Of a stretch of DNA of 64,000 nucleotides, positions 34,891 to 44,924 are shown piece by piece. Position 1 is the first letter of the stretch; every line of letters begins with the position of its first letter. The position numbers were made by a program, and so were the translations under genes. The notes under the pieces were generated by a model that was not told the origin of the DNA, searched no databases, and saw nothing but the letters and a program-made list of their open reading frames with translations. Origin of the DNA: Herbaspirillum rubrisubalbicans (lineage in GTDB: Bacteria > Pseudomonadota > Gammaproteobacteria > Burkholderiales > Burkholderiaceae_D); NCBI RefSeq assembly GCF_003719195.1, contig NZ_CP024996.1, positions 5,394,001 through 5,458,000 on the forward strand. The letters are read 5' to 3'.

Positions 34891-35744
34891 AGCGTGCGGC
34901 GCAGGTGTTGTGGGGTGATCGCAGCGTAGTGCTGGGTGCTGCGATTGTCCCAGAACACCAGGTCGTGCGCTTGCCACTTGTGGGTGTAAAGGTTGGACGG
35001 GCGGGTGATGTGGGCGTGCAATTCCTTGAGCAGCGCATCGCTTTCATCACGCGGGATGCCCACGATATGCGAGGTGAAACCTTCGCTGACGAAGAGGATC
35101 TGGCGACCGCTTTCGGGATGGGTGATCACCACCGGATGCTCTACCGGCGGCACTTCGTCGATCTGCTGCTGGGTCAGCGGCGCGCGCCAGGGTGAGAGCT
35201 TGCGCAGGCGTTCGTAGCGATAGACGTAGGAATGCACGGCGCGCTTGCCTGCCAGCAGGGTCTTCAAGGCAGCCGGCAGGGTATCCCAGGCATCGGCGGT
35301 ATTGGCGTAGAGGGTGTCACCGCGCTCGGCCGGCAATTCCTGTGAATGCAGCAGCGCGCCCAGGCTGGGCTTGGGCATGTAGGACAGGTCCGAATGCCAG
35401 TCGGCGCCGGCATCGACCAGACCGATCGGTTTGCCGTTCTCGACCACGTTGGAGACGATCAGGATTTCCGGGTGGCCAGCGAGGTGGAAGCGATTGAGCA
35501 CATGCACCTGCAAGGGGCCGAAGCGGCGGCTGAAGTCGATGTGCTGCTGCGGCGTGATGCGCTGGTCGCGAAAGACCAGCACCCCGTGATTGACCAGGGC
35601 GCTGCGGATGCGGGCCAGCTCTTGAGCAGAAATCGGCAGGTTCAGGTCCAGCCCGATGATTTCGGCACCCAGCGGGGCGTCGAAGGGAAGAATCTCGAAT
35701 TGTTGATGGGTCTGCTGCGTGCGTTCCAGTGTGGCGACCGACAT
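34854..35744 (-). CDS. TauD/TfdA-family Fe(II)/2-oxoglutarate dioxygenase
   Basis: 296 residues. The iron ligands are in WHSDLSY (HxD) and the distal His in RSTQHYA; the 2-oxoglutarate-binding Arg is in LRRTLYR. The family hydroxylates sulfonates such as taurine, phenoxyacetates or other small acids; the substrate is unknown. The ATG at 35742-35744 has AGGAG 6 bases upstream; an open frame reaching 35846 is not needed. It overlaps the 3' end of the chemoreceptor gene. Confidence 0.9.
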   Translation of the reverse strand: MSVATLERTQQTHQQFEILPFDAPLGAEIIGLDLNLPISAQELARIRSALVNHGVLVFRDQRITPQQHIDFSRRFGPLQVHVLNRFHLAGHPEILIVSNVVENGKPIGLVDAGADWHSDLSYMPKPSLGALLHSQELPAERGDTLYANTADAWDTLPAALKTLLAGKRAVHSYVYRYERLRKLSPWRAPLTQQQIDEVPPVEHPVVITHPESGRQILFVSEGFTSHIVGIPRDESDALLKELHAHITRPSNLYTHKWQAHDLVFWDNRSTQHYAAITPQHLRRTLYRTTVEGDVPR

Positions 35745-35893
35745 TGGGGGCTCCTGTGTATCCAAGGCCAGGCCGCAAAGACCCGGCTGGCTAAAGGGTT
35801 TATTACACTCCCGCCGCCCCCCCTCGAACAAGGAAGAAGAATTCATATCCTTATGCGCTAAGCGCGCTTGCCCCTGCCGCTACAATAGCCAGA

Positions 35894-36841
35894 ATGAAAC
35901 AGCCCAAGCCTTTTCTTTCACATGCCCCTGAACCCGCCCATTCTGCGGCACGTGCCTTGCCGCCGCGGCCCGACTTCATCGGGCTGAGCGCCGAGGAAGT
36001 CGCGGCGCGCAAAGCAGCGCGTGACCTGCGCGATGCCCAGGTGCGCGGCGTAGCGTCGGTGGCCGAGATGCGCCAGGCCATCCGCGAGGCCAGCGCCGTG
36101 TTGCCCACGGTGCGGGAAATCGTGCGCATCGGTCCGCAGAAGACCGCTGCCTTCCGTGAGCGGGCGCGGGCGGGCCTGCCTTTCATCATGACCGGCATGG
36201 CCAGCCGCTGGCCGCTGGCGGCGATGTCCATGGAAGACCTGCGCAAGCACTTCGGCCAACTGCCGGTGCGGGCGCGTGTGGGCGACTACATCAATACCGC
36301 CTTCGCACCGGACCGAGCCATGCAGGACATGACGCTGGTCGATTATCTGGAGCGGGCGATGGCCGATGAGAGCGGGCTTCCGCCCTATCTCGGCAATCTG
36401 GAATTGCGGGCCTTAAATGCGCTGTGCCACTGGCCCAACTTCTTCGAGAAGATGGGGCCGCCGCGCTTCTGGATCGGACCGGCCGGCTGCATCACACCGC
36501 TGCATTGCGACTATGACGACAATGTGTTCGCCCAGGTATGGGGAAACAAGCGCGTCTGGCTGGCGCCGCCGCATCATGACCAGTATCTGTATCCGAAAGA
36601 AGCCAACGCCATCCTGTTCGGCTCGCCCTTCGATCCCGACCATCCCGACCTGGAGCGCTACCCCTTGGCGCGCCAGGCGGCGCTGGTGTGCTGCGAAGTG
36701 CAGCCGGGGGAGATGCTGTATATCCCGGCGGGGTGGTATCACCAGGTCAGTTCATTGAGCTTCTCGCTGTCCAGCAATCGTTGGGCGCGGGGGCGGCCAT
36801 TGGTGTTGGCTGCCGCAGAATCGGCAGGATCGAAATGTTGA
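35894..36841 (+). CDS. Cupin-like (JmjC-type) dioxygenase domain protein
   Basis: 315 residues. A cupin_8/JmjC-like core is readable: LPFIMTGMASRWPLAAM, the metal ligands in TPLHCDYDDN (HxD) and AGWYHQVSS (distal His), and VQPGEMLYIPAGW. Such proteins are 2-oxoglutarate oxygenases that hydroxylate proteins or RNA. The N-terminal 75 residues are charged and probably helical. It is divergent from the TauD-type gene, with 149 bases between starts. Confidence 0.85.
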   Translation: MKQPKPFLSHAPEPAHSAARALPPRPDFIGLSAEEVAARKAARDLRDAQVRGVASVAEMRQAIREASAVLPTVREIVRIGPQKTAAFRERARAGLPFIMTGMASRWPLAAMSMEDLRKHFGQLPVRARVGDYINTAFAPDRAMQDMTLVDYLERAMADESGLPPYLGNLELRALNALCHWPNFFEKMGPPRFWIGPAGCITPLHCDYDDNVFAQVWGNKRVWLAPPHHDQYLYPKEANAILFGSPFDPDHPDLERYPLARQAALVCCEVQPGEMLYIPAGWYHQVSSLSFSLSSNRWARGRPLVLAAAESAGSKC

Positions 36842-37101
36842 CGAGATAAACCTCGATTATTTTCTGGCTTCAGCTTCTTTTTCCTTCCGTTCCTCCTTCC
36901 GCAGATGTTGGCCGCGCATCATGTGCGGCTTTGCTGCGGCCTGATGCAGACACGCTTCTGCACCTGTTTTCGCTTCACCCAACAGTCCAGATCGCAGCGT
37001 CTTCCTGAAGACCTGACGACGAGGAAAACCGTGAAGTCCCAGCCTCAACCCGCGCTATCAGCCCGGTGGCTCGCTGCGCCGATACCAGCGACATCAAACG
37101 C
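36842..37101. other. Intergenic region before the type VI cassette
   Basis: 260 bases. It contains a pyrimidine-rich stretch, a hairpin at 36911-36929 (GCCGCGCA/TGTGCGGC) without T-tract, and a 27-codon frame at 37031-37114 with GAGG before a GTG start; its TGA overlaps a GTG in frame with the adaptor gene. Confidence 0.4.
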
Positions 37102-38076
37102 ATGGACCACGTGAGCCGACCAGCGCCAGCTGGTGCTGGCTCTGCTAATGTGCTGATCCAGAATCTGCACCGCCATTTCAGCACTCATTCGGAAAGTCGA
37201 TGCCTGCTGCGGATTAATCCTGTGCTTCAGGATCCCTTCGACTCCAGTGAAGTGGACCAAGACAGGCGCGTGCGCTTTCCTGTCGCTCATGCCAACTTCG
37301 ACCCGCTGCTGGGCCCCTATCTTGTGACGCTGGATCTGGCGCGCCGCCACGACTCCGATCTGCTGGAACGCAGCGTGGAATGGGCTTGGGCCGGCTGGAC
37401 AATGGAGCAGCTACAAAGAATGCGTGGGCAGTCGGTATGCGGATGGATCACCTGCGCCGTCAGTGCCAACGATCTGGCCCGACATTGGGCTGCAAGCTGC
37501 TATCTCCACAGATGGAACGGACTGGACACCTTGCTGCGGTTTCATGATCCCGGGGTGCGCGAATGGCTTTGGCCCATGCTCGATGCGCAGCAACGCCACA
37601 CCTTGCTTGGCCCGGCCCAGAGCATCTGGGCCATCGGGCGGCAACACAGCTTGCTGGTTCAGGAGCGTTCTCCAGAAGACCTGACTGCCATCGCAAGCGC
37701 GCCATCCATGATGCGCCTGCAACTCAGGGCCGACCAGTGGTCTGGCGTCAGTGACTTTGCCAACGTCCATGCCGCATGGCTGCAGCTGTGTTCGCAAGAC
37801 AGTCTGTGGGCTGACCGGCTCGCCATGCAAGCCGGCTGGCCTCAGCGCACCTTCCACAGTCTGCAACATGCCAGCCGTTACGGTTTGCACGACGCCCGTT
37901 GCCGCACGCTGTTTGCCAAACACGCGCTGGAGATCGGCTCGGACTTTCATCTTGCTCCCTTGTTGTCCCCGGTATGGCTGAAAACGGCGGAGGGCGTGCC
38001 ATATGGACGGGCTCTGGAAGACCTCATCCACGACCGCCCTGACTTGCTGGCAGGGATTTTTCGAAAGGGGCTTTGA
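37102..38076 (+). CDS. DUF4123 protein, type VI effector adaptor
   Basis: 324 residues from the ATG at 37102; GTG codons at 37066 and 37111 are alternatives. The N-terminal half matches the DUF4123 layout: a beta strand with FPVAHANFDPLLGPYLVTLDLA, then LLERSVEWAWAGW and GWITCAVSANDLARHWAASC. DUF4123 proteins load effectors onto VgrG spikes and are encoded directly upstream of their effector, as here. The stop lies 2 bases before the effector ATG. No VgrG gene is in the window. Confidence 0.82.
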   Translation: MDHVSRPAPAGAGSANVLIQNLHRHFSTHSESRCLLRINPVLQDPFDSSEVDQDRRVRFPVAHANFDPLLGPYLVTLDLARRHDSDLLERSVEWAWAGWTMEQLQRMRGQSVCGWITCAVSANDLARHWAASCYLHRWNGLDTLLRFHDPGVREWLWPMLDAQQRHTLLGPAQSIWAIGRQHSLLVQERSPEDLTAIASAPSMMRLQLRADQWSGVSDFANVHAAWLQLCSQDSLWADRLAMQAGWPQRTFHSLQHASRYGLHDARCRTLFAKHALEIGSDFHLAPLLSPVWLKTAEGVPYGRALEDLIHDRPDLLAGIFRKGL

Positions 38077-38078
38077 TC

Positions 38079-41006
38079 ATGGCTTGTACCAATCCTCAGA
38101 ATCCATCCTGCCCGAACTGCAACAAAAGCGGTCTGGCCATCCTGCCGGTACGCTATTGCGTGGTCCCCAAGGAGGTTGATGCATTTGTGCCCGCTCCGTT
38201 GGGTAACAAGGTCTTGACGGTCCCTCTGCGCAATCACAACTATGCGCTGCGCACCTTGAGACAGGGTTTCCTCTATCTCTTCCACGAGAAGCATCCCAGC
38301 GGTAGCCACATCAAATGGGAAGTCTATGCAGTCTCCGAGGCCGGCACGCTATGGAAGATGCCATCGGCGAGCGCCATCAGGCTGGTCAGCGAGGACCCCC
38401 AGTGTGCGCGCAATGGGCACAATCTCCCGGCATCGGTCATCACGATCGAAGAGCCGCAACACTGCAAGCGAGTCTGGCTGGCGTTTTCCGAGCATATATG
38501 GAGCGCGGAGACGCTGGCCGAGTTTGAGCGTGACGTCAAACTCCGTGACCGCCGGATGCAATGCTTGGAGCCGGCGACCTGGATAGCCGCCGGCGGCTAT
38601 CGCCACGGGCTTGCCGCGAGCAAACGCAACATCGAGCAGATATTGGAGTATCGCCCGCGGTATGACGCTGGCACGCTCAACAGACGCGGTATGAGAAACA
38701 TCAGCAAGCCGGCCAAGGATGGCAGCTATTTCAAGGAGGTACTCGCGCGGGAAAGCACCGTCCATATCTCCTATGCCCGTCCGGATCAAAGTGAGACCGT
38801 CGCCAGCCTGATGCAGCAGATCGGCAAACAGACAAAGGGAAAAGATCATCCGCCAATGATCATGGGGCTGTGGGATGCGGTAGGCATCGTGCATGAGCTC
38901 AATGGCTATCGCAATGACGTGGTCGGCTGGTCGGAGAAGTACATGGACGAGCTGGAGCAGCAGGTCTCGGCGATGATGACCATTGATGGCTTGCGGGAAG
39001 TGCTGGGGGAGCGCGCGGCTCAATTTCAGGAGGAGGTGCAGCAGGCACAGCCCATCAGGCAACCTGATACTGAGCCGATACGGGCCCGTGCCGCGACCCG
39101 TCCGACGCAGGAGCGGCAGAAGCTTGAGGAAATCTGCGACCTCATCGATGACTTGCGCATGAAGGACATTTCCCCCCGGGTCATTGATCCTGACCATCTG
39201 CTCCACCGCGTCAATCGACTACCTGAACCGCAGCGTAGCGAAGAACTGGCAAAGGCGCGCCTGAAGGCTGACGAACTGGTCCGTGCACGGGGAAGAGCGG
39301 GCCGCAAGAATGTTGCCTACGCGCGTGCCGGTGCCTGGAAAAAGTATGAAAGCCGGCTGGACAAGCCACTACTGGAAAAATTCAAGAAGAACTACCAGGC
39401 TTTTCAGGACGAGGTCGCTCGCATCGCCGAGGAGCGTACGGAAGACCTGGTGCTCTGGCTGGAATCGAAGAGTCTGCTGGACGCCTTTAGCGAGTTTCAT
39501 GGAAAGAACGTCCATGACGGCATGGTGTTTGACGATCAGGTCGGCCGTGCGCTCTTTGGCGTGAACCACAGCCTGGTTGGCCAGCTCAAGATCGCCGCCT
39601 GGGTGGACGACATGCAGGCCACCGAAAACAATCTGATATGGCGGGCGATGGCGCTCAATCAGGTCGATGCGATGCGCGAACTCGATACCTACCTGAAAGA
39701 GGCCAGCGCCCACAACGACAAGCGGGTGCTGGCGTCCAGCCTTGGCTGGGACACCGTCTTTCAAAAGAGCCTGAAGTCGGTGGCCGACGTCTACAAGAAG
39801 GCCAACAGCCTCTACGTCGCTAACGACAAGGCGGCCTCCGCCAAAGGGTCGATGGCCTTCGATGTCGCACTCAAGGCGTATCCCACGCGGGGCATCGATC
39901 GTCAGATCATGACGACGGGCGACGCCATCATGCGGCGATTCCGGATCAACAGCGTGCTCGATTATGGGGGCGAGAAAATGATCCAGCACCTCTTGAGCAT
40001 CCGGGCGCTGGTGGATCCGACAGACTCGCTGCAACTGATACGGGTGCAATCGAAGGAAGAAGGCATTGCGCGACAGCAGACCATGGAACGGCTGCGCACG
40101 GCCAGGACCTTCCTGCTGGAAGACAAGCCGGAGATGAGAACAGTGCAGGCAGAGAAGTTGCGTGCGGCCTGGGAAGGATTCAAGAACAGCGGGACGCACA
40201 GCAATGCCGTCAAGGACATCCGGTTGAACTTGCTGGTCATGTTCATTGAGGGCGGCAACTTTGCCAAGATGATGGGCGAAGTCCTGAAGAAGGGCGACAA
40301 GAAAAGCTGGCTGGCGCTGGCCGCTTCAGGCATGACGATTACCGCGGGACTGTGCGATATCACGGCGACGCTGGTGAAAGGGATTGCGCAGGATGCGGCA
40401 GGTGATTTTGACAAGGGCGCTTCGCTCTGGAGCTATCAGCGGTTGAAGTTGGCGGGGGGATTGTTGAGTGCGGGGGGATCGGCGATTGGGGCTTATTTGG
40501 ACTATGAGCAGTATGTGAGCGCAAAGCATAGAGAGCACACGGCTTTAACTGGCTTATATGGTCTGAGATTAGCCGGAGGAGCGTCCAGCGCAATCATATC
40601 GGTAGCAACTGCCCTAACGTACTCAACTCCTTACATCCGTCATTTAACTACGAGGTCAGTTCTCATTCTTACGGCAAAGAAAGTGGGACAGAAAGAAATT
40701 CCGTTCCTTGTGGCAAGAGGCTTGCTGATGAGTATGGGAGCGGCGCTCTCAATCACTCTGTTCACGTTACAAGTTCTTATATGGATTTTCGACGAGGACG
40801 AGTTGCAAATATGGTGCTCCCTTTGCTCATTCGGAGAAAAACGCGACACCCGCGCTGGGTACGCGTCCAATAGGGAGCAAATGCTGGCTCTCAACAAGGC
40901 CCTGGTGGAGCTGGCGCTAGCACCTCCTGCAAAAGAAGAGAACTCCCAAAGAGCCTGGGGAGCACTTGAAGAACCCACATTGGAAGAGTTACGAATGTAT
41001 TTTTGA
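38079..41006 (+). CDS. Type VI secretion effector, MIX/VasX-like (BTH_I2691-like)
   Basis: 975 residues. The N-terminus has CPNCNKSGLAILPVRYCVV, as in VasX-type toxins. The three parts of the MIX effector marker can be read in order: AILPVR (20-25), LRQGFLYLF (about 59-68) and LAFSEHIWS (about 134-142). A long helical middle follows. The last 240 residues hold about four hydrophobic segments (near 742, 790, 830 and 880-905), suited to a pore-forming toxin domain. AAGGGG precedes the ATG. GC content falls from about 60 to 45 percent near 40500. It probably acts on the membrane of competing cells. Confidence 0.85.
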   Translation: MACTNPQNPSCPNCNKSGLAILPVRYCVVPKEVDAFVPAPLGNKVLTVPLRNHNYALRTLRQGFLYLFHEKHPSGSHIKWEVYAVSEAGTLWKMPSASAIRLVSEDPQCARNGHNLPASVITIEEPQHCKRVWLAFSEHIWSAETLAEFERDVKLRDRRMQCLEPATWIAAGGYRHGLAASKRNIEQILEYRPRYDAGTLNRRGMRNISKPAKDGSYFKEVLARESTVHISYARPDQSETVASLMQQIGKQTKGKDHPPMIMGLWDAVGIVHELNGYRNDVVGWSEKYMDELEQQVSAMMTIDGLREVLGERAAQFQEEVQQAQPIRQPDTEPIRARAATRPTQERQKLEEICDLIDDLRMKDISPRVIDPDHLLHRVNRLPEPQRSEELAKARLKADELVRARGRAGRKNVAYARAGAWKKYESRLDKPLLEKFKKNYQAFQDEVARIAEERTEDLVLWLESKSLLDAFSEFHGKNVHDGMVFDDQVGRALFGVNHSLVGQLKIAAWVDDMQATENNLIWRAMALNQVDAMRELDTYLKEASAHNDKRVLASSLGWDTVFQKSLKSVADVYKKANSLYVANDKAASAKGSMAFDVALKAYPTRGIDRQIMTTGDAIMRRFRINSVLDYGGEKMIQHLLSIRALVDPTDSLQLIRVQSKEEGIARQQTMERLRTARTFLLEDKPEMRTVQAEKLRAAWEGFKNSGTHSNAVKDIRLNLLVMFIEGGNFAKMMGEVLKKGDKKSWLALAASGMTITAGLCDITATLVKGIAQDAAGDFDKGASLWSYQRLKLAGGLLSAGGSAIGAYLDYEQYVSAKHREHTALTGLYGLRLAGGASSAIISVATALTYSTPYIRHLTTRSVLILTAKKVGQKEIPFLVARGLLMSMGAALSITLFTLQVLIWIFDEDELQIWCSLCSFGEKRDTRAGYASNREQMLALNKALVELALAPPAKEENSQRAWGALEEPTLEELRMYF

Positions 41007-41015
41007 AAGACAGAG

Positions 41016-41771
41016 ATGACCGATTTTATAGACGTCCCCAACAGTAGCGATCTTCAGAAAGTGACAGGCCACATCCAAAATTTCAGGAAGTCACGCGAGA
41101 CAGCCAATTTCTTCTTTACCGCACGCGATCAGAGCAACATGCGACTCGGAGCGATTCTGTCGGCCTTGATCGGCGACTCCGGGCAGGCGGCGACTCTATC
41201 GAACTACGCCTCGTCCATGGAGGACATGGGCGATTACGTTCAATTTGAACTGGACGGACGTTCCCTGGCCGGATGGCTCTGGGGCAGTCCCTTCAAGGAG
41301 GGCGACTATGTGGAAGCGGCCGTCAAAAAACAAGGCAGCCGTTACGAGCTGTTCGCCTTGTACAAACCTGAGGAACGAACTATTGCGCTCTATCCTCATT
41401 GCATCAAAGGGACCCGTGCGTACCTGCGTAGCGCCCTTAAACGGACCTTGCTTGTGAATGCTTTCTTCATCACCGTTCTTTGCATCTTGTTCCTGTTTGT
41501 TGGTAATCAGTCACTAGAGCAAGGAATCAAATTCGTTTCTTCAATGGGCGGTATATGGAGCTTCCTGCTCGCCATAGTGCTCACAACGGGAAGTTGCGTA
41601 GCAATGACCCGAAAGTGGATTCCCTTTGCCAAGTTGGCAGAAAAGATTTTTCGTGCGCTGGAGTTCCCGTCACCTTCCGACATCAATTTGTGGGAGTCCA
41701 CCACACGGCTGACCGCACCGGATGAGGATTACGAAGATGAGGAAGACAACGGCCTCTATTTCAAATATTAA
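41016..41771 (+). CDS. Membrane protein, candidate immunity protein of the effector
   Basis: 251 residues starting 9 bases after the effector stop. Two hydrophobic segments lie near 147-166 and 182-203; the N-terminal 140 residues are soluble with a beta-rich part around EFELDG-like strands (VQFELDGRSLAGW). The C-terminus is acidic (DEDYEDEEDN). Membrane immunity proteins are the rule for pore-forming effectors such as VasX, and position supports that role. Homologues are also named as putative type VI effectors, so the function stays open. Confidence 0.65.
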   Translation: MTDFIDVPNSSDLQKVTGHIQNFRKSRETANFFFTARDQSNMRLGAILSALIGDSGQAATLSNYASSMEDMGDYVQFELDGRSLAGWLWGSPFKEGDYVEAAVKKQGSRYELFALYKPEERTIALYPHCIKGTRAYLRSALKRTLLVNAFFITVLCILFLFVGNQSLEQGIKFVSSMGGIWSFLLAIVLTTGSCVAMTRKWIPFAKLAEKIFRALEFPSPSDINLWESTTRLTAPDEDYEDEEDNGLYFKY

Positions 41772-41802
41772 AACCGCCCCTCTTTCCAAGCACCCAATAG
41801 CA

Positions 41803-41870
41803 AACCCCACGCCCGTTGCCAGGCGTGGGGTTCATCCACCAATTTATTGCGCTACCAGGCAACGGGCGTG
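41803..41870. terminator. Bidirectional terminator-like hairpin with an alternative pairing
   Basis: AACCCCACGCC (41803-41813) and GGCGTGGGGTT (41822-41832) form a perfect 11-bp stem around 8 bases. In addition CACGCCCGTTGCC (41808-41820) is exactly complementary to GGCAACGGGCGTG (41858-41870). It lies between the convergent immunity-like gene and gatB. A clear T-tract is missing. Confidence 0.55.
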
Positions 41871-41872
41871 AA

Positions 41873-43333
41873 TCAGCCCGCCAGCTTCTTGCGCAGCAGT
41901 TCAGTCAATTGCGCCGGATTGGCCTTGCCGCGCGTGGCCTTCATGGCCTGGCCGATCAGGGCGTTGATGGCCTGTTCCTTGCCGGCGCGGAATTCCGCCA
42001 CCGATTTTTCATTGGCCGCCAGCACTTGGTCCACGATGGCTTCCAGCGCGCCACTATCGGAGATCTGCTTCAGGCCCTTGGCTTCGATGATGTCGTCGGC
42101 CAGCGAGTCCTTGTCGGACTTGGCTTCCCACATGCTCGCAAAGACTTCCTTGGCGATCTTGTTGGAGATGGTGCCATCGGCGATGCGCTTCAACAGCAGC
42201 GCCAATTGTGCAGCCTTCACGGGGGCATCGGCGATGTCGGTGTCTTCGCGATTGAGCGTGGAGGCAACGTCACCCATCAACCAGTTGGCGGCCGGCTTGG
42301 CTTGTTCCTTGCCGGCTGCAGCCACCACGGCTTCGAAGTAGGAGGCCATGCCCTTGGATTGGGTCAGCACCATGGCATCGTATTCCGGCAGCGCATAGTC
42401 GGCCACGAAACGTTCGCGCATGGCGGCAGGCAGCTCGGGCATGGTGGCCTTGACGCGTTCGATCCATTCCTGCGAGATGGCCAGCGGCGGCAGGTCGGGG
42501 TCGGGGAAGTAACGGTAATCCTGCGCGTCTTCCTTGCTGCGCATGGAGCGGGTTTCCTTCTTGTCCGGGTCGTAGAGGCGGGTTTCCTGCACCACGGTGC
42601 CGCCGTCTTCAATCAGCTCGATCTGGCGCCGCACTTCGTAGTTGATGGCTTCTTCCAGGAAGCGGAAGGAGTTCAGGTTCTTAATCTCGCAGCGGGTGCC
42701 GAATTTTTCCTGGCCGACCGGACGCACGGAGACGTTGGCGTCGCAGCGGAAGGAGCCTTCCTGCATGTTGCCATCGCAGATGCCCAGCCACATCACCAGC
42801 GAATGCAGGGCCTTGGCATAGCCCACGGCTTCGGCGGCGCTGCGCATCTCGGGTTCGGTGACGATTTCCAAGAGCGGCGTGCCGGCACGGTTGAGGTCGA
42901 TGCCGGTCATGCCCTGGTAATCCTCGTGCAGGGACTTGCCGGCGTCTTCTTCGAGGTGGGCGCGGGTCAGGTTGATGGTCTTGATCTCGGTCTTGCCGTC
43001 CTTCTCTACCGCGAAGGACATGGTGCCGCCTTGCACCACGGGGATCTCGAACTGGCTGATCTGGTAGCCCTTGGGCAGGTCAGGATAGAAGTAATTCTTG
43101 CGCGCGAAGATGGAGCGCGGCGCGATGGTGGCGCCGATGGCCAGACCAAACTGGATCGCACGTTCCACTGCGCCCTTGTTCAAGACCGGCAACACGCCCG
43201 GCAAGGCCAGGTCCACCGGGCTGGCCTGGGTGTTGGGTTCGGCGCCGAAGCGGGTCGAGCTGCCGCTGAAAATCTTGGATTGGGTCGAAAGCTGCGTGTG
43301 CGTTTCGAGGCCGATGACGACTTCCCACTGCAT
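41873..43333 (-). CDS. gatB: Asp-tRNA(Asn)/Glu-tRNA(Gln) amidotransferase subunit B
   Basis: 486 residues, standard length. It starts [22 protein letters not shown] and includes [18 protein letters not shown], the GatB signature; the C-terminal 150 residues form the helical and YqeY domains that hold the tRNA. It phosphorylates the mischarged Glu or Asp on tRNA and amidates it with ammonia from GatA. Last gene of gatCAB. Confidence 0.97.
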   Translation of the reverse strand: MQWEVVIGLETHTQLSTQSKIFSGSSTRFGAEPNTQASPVDLALPGVLPVLNKGAVERAIQFGLAIGATIAPRSIFARKNYFYPDLPKGYQISQFEIPVVQGGTMSFAVEKDGKTEIKTINLTRAHLEEDAGKSLHEDYQGMTGIDLNRAGTPLLEIVTEPEMRSAAEAVGYAKALHSLVMWLGICDGNMQEGSFRCDANVSVRPVGQEKFGTRCEIKNLNSFRFLEEAINYEVRRQIELIEDGGTVVQETRLYDPDKKETRSMRSKEDAQDYRYFPDPDLPPLAISQEWIERVKATMPELPAAMRERFVADYALPEYDAMVLTQSKGMASYFEAVVAAAGKEQAKPAANWLMGDVASTLNREDTDIADAPVKAAQLALLLKRIADGTISNKIAKEVFASMWEAKSDKDSLADDIIEAKGLKQISDSGALEAIVDQVLAANEKSVAEFRAGKEQAINALIGQAMKATRGKANPAQLTELLRKKLAG

Positions 43334-43385
43334 GATGTTGTCCTTGCGAATGCTGTTGTTGGTGACGAGGGCTGGACTTGCAGGC

Positions 43386-44852
43386 TCAGGCCGGTTCGCG
43401 CAGGTGCCAGTCGGTGGCCTGCTGGAACTGGTGCGCCACGTTCAGGAGGCGCGCTTCGTCGAAATAATTGCCGATGATCTGCAGGCCGACCGGACGCTTG
43501 GCGTTCTTCTCGCCTTGTCCGAATCCGCAAGGAATGGACATGCCAGGCAGACCGGCCAGGCTGGTGGAGAGCGTGAAGATGTCGGCCAGGTAGTTGGCTA
43601 CCGGATCGTCGGTCTTGTCGCCCAGGTCCCAGGCGACGGTGGGCGAGACCGGGCCCATGATGACGTCGCACTGGCGGTTCTCGCCGGCCAGGGCGCGCTG
43701 GAAGTCTTCGGCGATCAGGCGGCGGATCTTCTGGGCCTGCAGGTAGTAGGCGTCGTAGTAGCCATGCGAGAGCACGTAGGAACCGACCAGGATGCGGCGC
43801 TTGACCTCTTCGCCAAAGCCTTCGGCGCGCGACTTCTTGTACATGTCGTCCAGATTGCCGTAGGTGGCGGCGCGATGGCCGTAGCGCACGCCATCGAAGC
43901 GCGACAGATTGGACGAGGCTTCGGCCGGGGCGATCACGTAATACACGGGAATGGACAGTTCGGTCTTGGGCAGCGAAATGTCAACCAGGGTCGCGCCCAG
44001 CTTCTCGAACTCGGCCAGGGCGCCACGCACGGCGGCTTCCACGTCGGCGGCCAAGCCGGCGCCGAAGAATTCACGGGGCACGCCGATGCGCAGGCCTTGC
44101 AGGCTCTGGTTCAGCGAGCGGGTGAAATCTTCCTTGGGGCGTTGCAGGCTGGTGGAGTCGCGCTCATCGAAGCCGGTCATGGCGTTCAACAGCAGGCCAC
44201 AATCTTCGGCGGTCTTGGCAATCGGGCCGCCCTGGTCCAGCGAGGAGGCGAAGGCGATCATGCCGTAGCGTGAGACACTGCCATAGGTGGGCTTGATGCC
44301 GGTCACGCCGCACAGCGAGGCTGGCTGGCGGATCGAGCCGCCGGTGTCGGTGGCGGTGGCCGCTGGCGCCAGGCGCGCGGCCACGGCAGCGGCCGAGCCG
44401 CCCGAGGAGCCGCCGGGGATGGCGGTCTTGTCCCAGGGATTCTTGACCGGGCCGTAGAAGGAGTTCTCGTTGCTGGAGCCCATGGCGAATTCGTCACAGT
44501 TGAGCTTGCCCAGGGTGACGGTTCCGGCTGCATTGAACTGTTCGACCACGGTTGCGTCGAAGGGGCTCACGTAGTCTTGCAGCATGTGCGAACCGGCCGT
44601 GGTACGCCAGTTGCGGGTCACGAAGATGTCCTTATGGGCAATGGGCACACCGGTCAGGGGGCCGGCATCATTGCCTGCCAGGCGGACATCGGCGGCCTGG
44701 GCTTGCGCCAGGGTCAAGGCGCGATCCACGTGCAGGAAGGCATTGAGATCGCTGGCCTCGATGCGGTCCAGGAACAGGGTCGCCAGTTCAGTGGCGGAAA
44801 TCTTGCGCGCTTGCAGTTGCGCGGACAGTTCTTTGAGGGTGAGCTTGTGCAT
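43386..44852 (-). CDS. gatA: Asp-tRNA(Asn)/Glu-tRNA(Gln) amidotransferase subunit A
   Basis: 488 residues of the amidase-signature family. The catalytic Ser-cisSer-Lys triad lies in AHKDIF and the Gly/Ser-rich [17 protein letters not shown] with [12 protein letters not shown]. It hydrolyses glutamine and channels ammonia to GatB. It lies between gatC and gatB with short gaps (72 and 52 bases). Confidence 0.97.
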   Translation of the reverse strand: MHKLTLKELSAQLQARKISATELATLFLDRIEASDLNAFLHVDRALTLAQAQAADVRLAGNDAGPLTGVPIAHKDIFVTRNWRTTAGSHMLQDYVSPFDATVVEQFNAAGTVTLGKLNCDEFAMGSSNENSFYGPVKNPWDKTAIPGGSSGGSAAAVAARLAPAATATDTGGSIRQPASLCGVTGIKPTYGSVSRYGMIAFASSLDQGGPIAKTAEDCGLLLNAMTGFDERDSTSLQRPKEDFTRSLNQSLQGLRIGVPREFFGAGLAADVEAAVRGALAEFEKLGATLVDISLPKTELSIPVYYVIAPAEASSNLSRFDGVRYGHRAATYGNLDDMYKKSRAEGFGEEVKRRILVGSYVLSHGYYDAYYLQAQKIRRLIAEDFQRALAGENRQCDVIMGPVSPTVAWDLGDKTDDPVANYLADIFTLSTSLAGLPGMSIPCGFGQGEKNAKRPVGLQIIGNYFDEARLLNVAHQFQQATDWHLREPA

Positions 44853-44924
44853 GGAATGGGTTACGCTGCGGTCTGGCGGGCCGGCTGGGCCGGATGCGGA
44901 CGGGTTCTGGGCGTGGTGCCGGGC

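Noticed and set aside
41816..43477. A 553-codon frame on the plus strand opposite gatB
   Set aside because: gatB is unambiguous; the product shows only repeats of Gly, Val, His and Leu typical of antisense frames.
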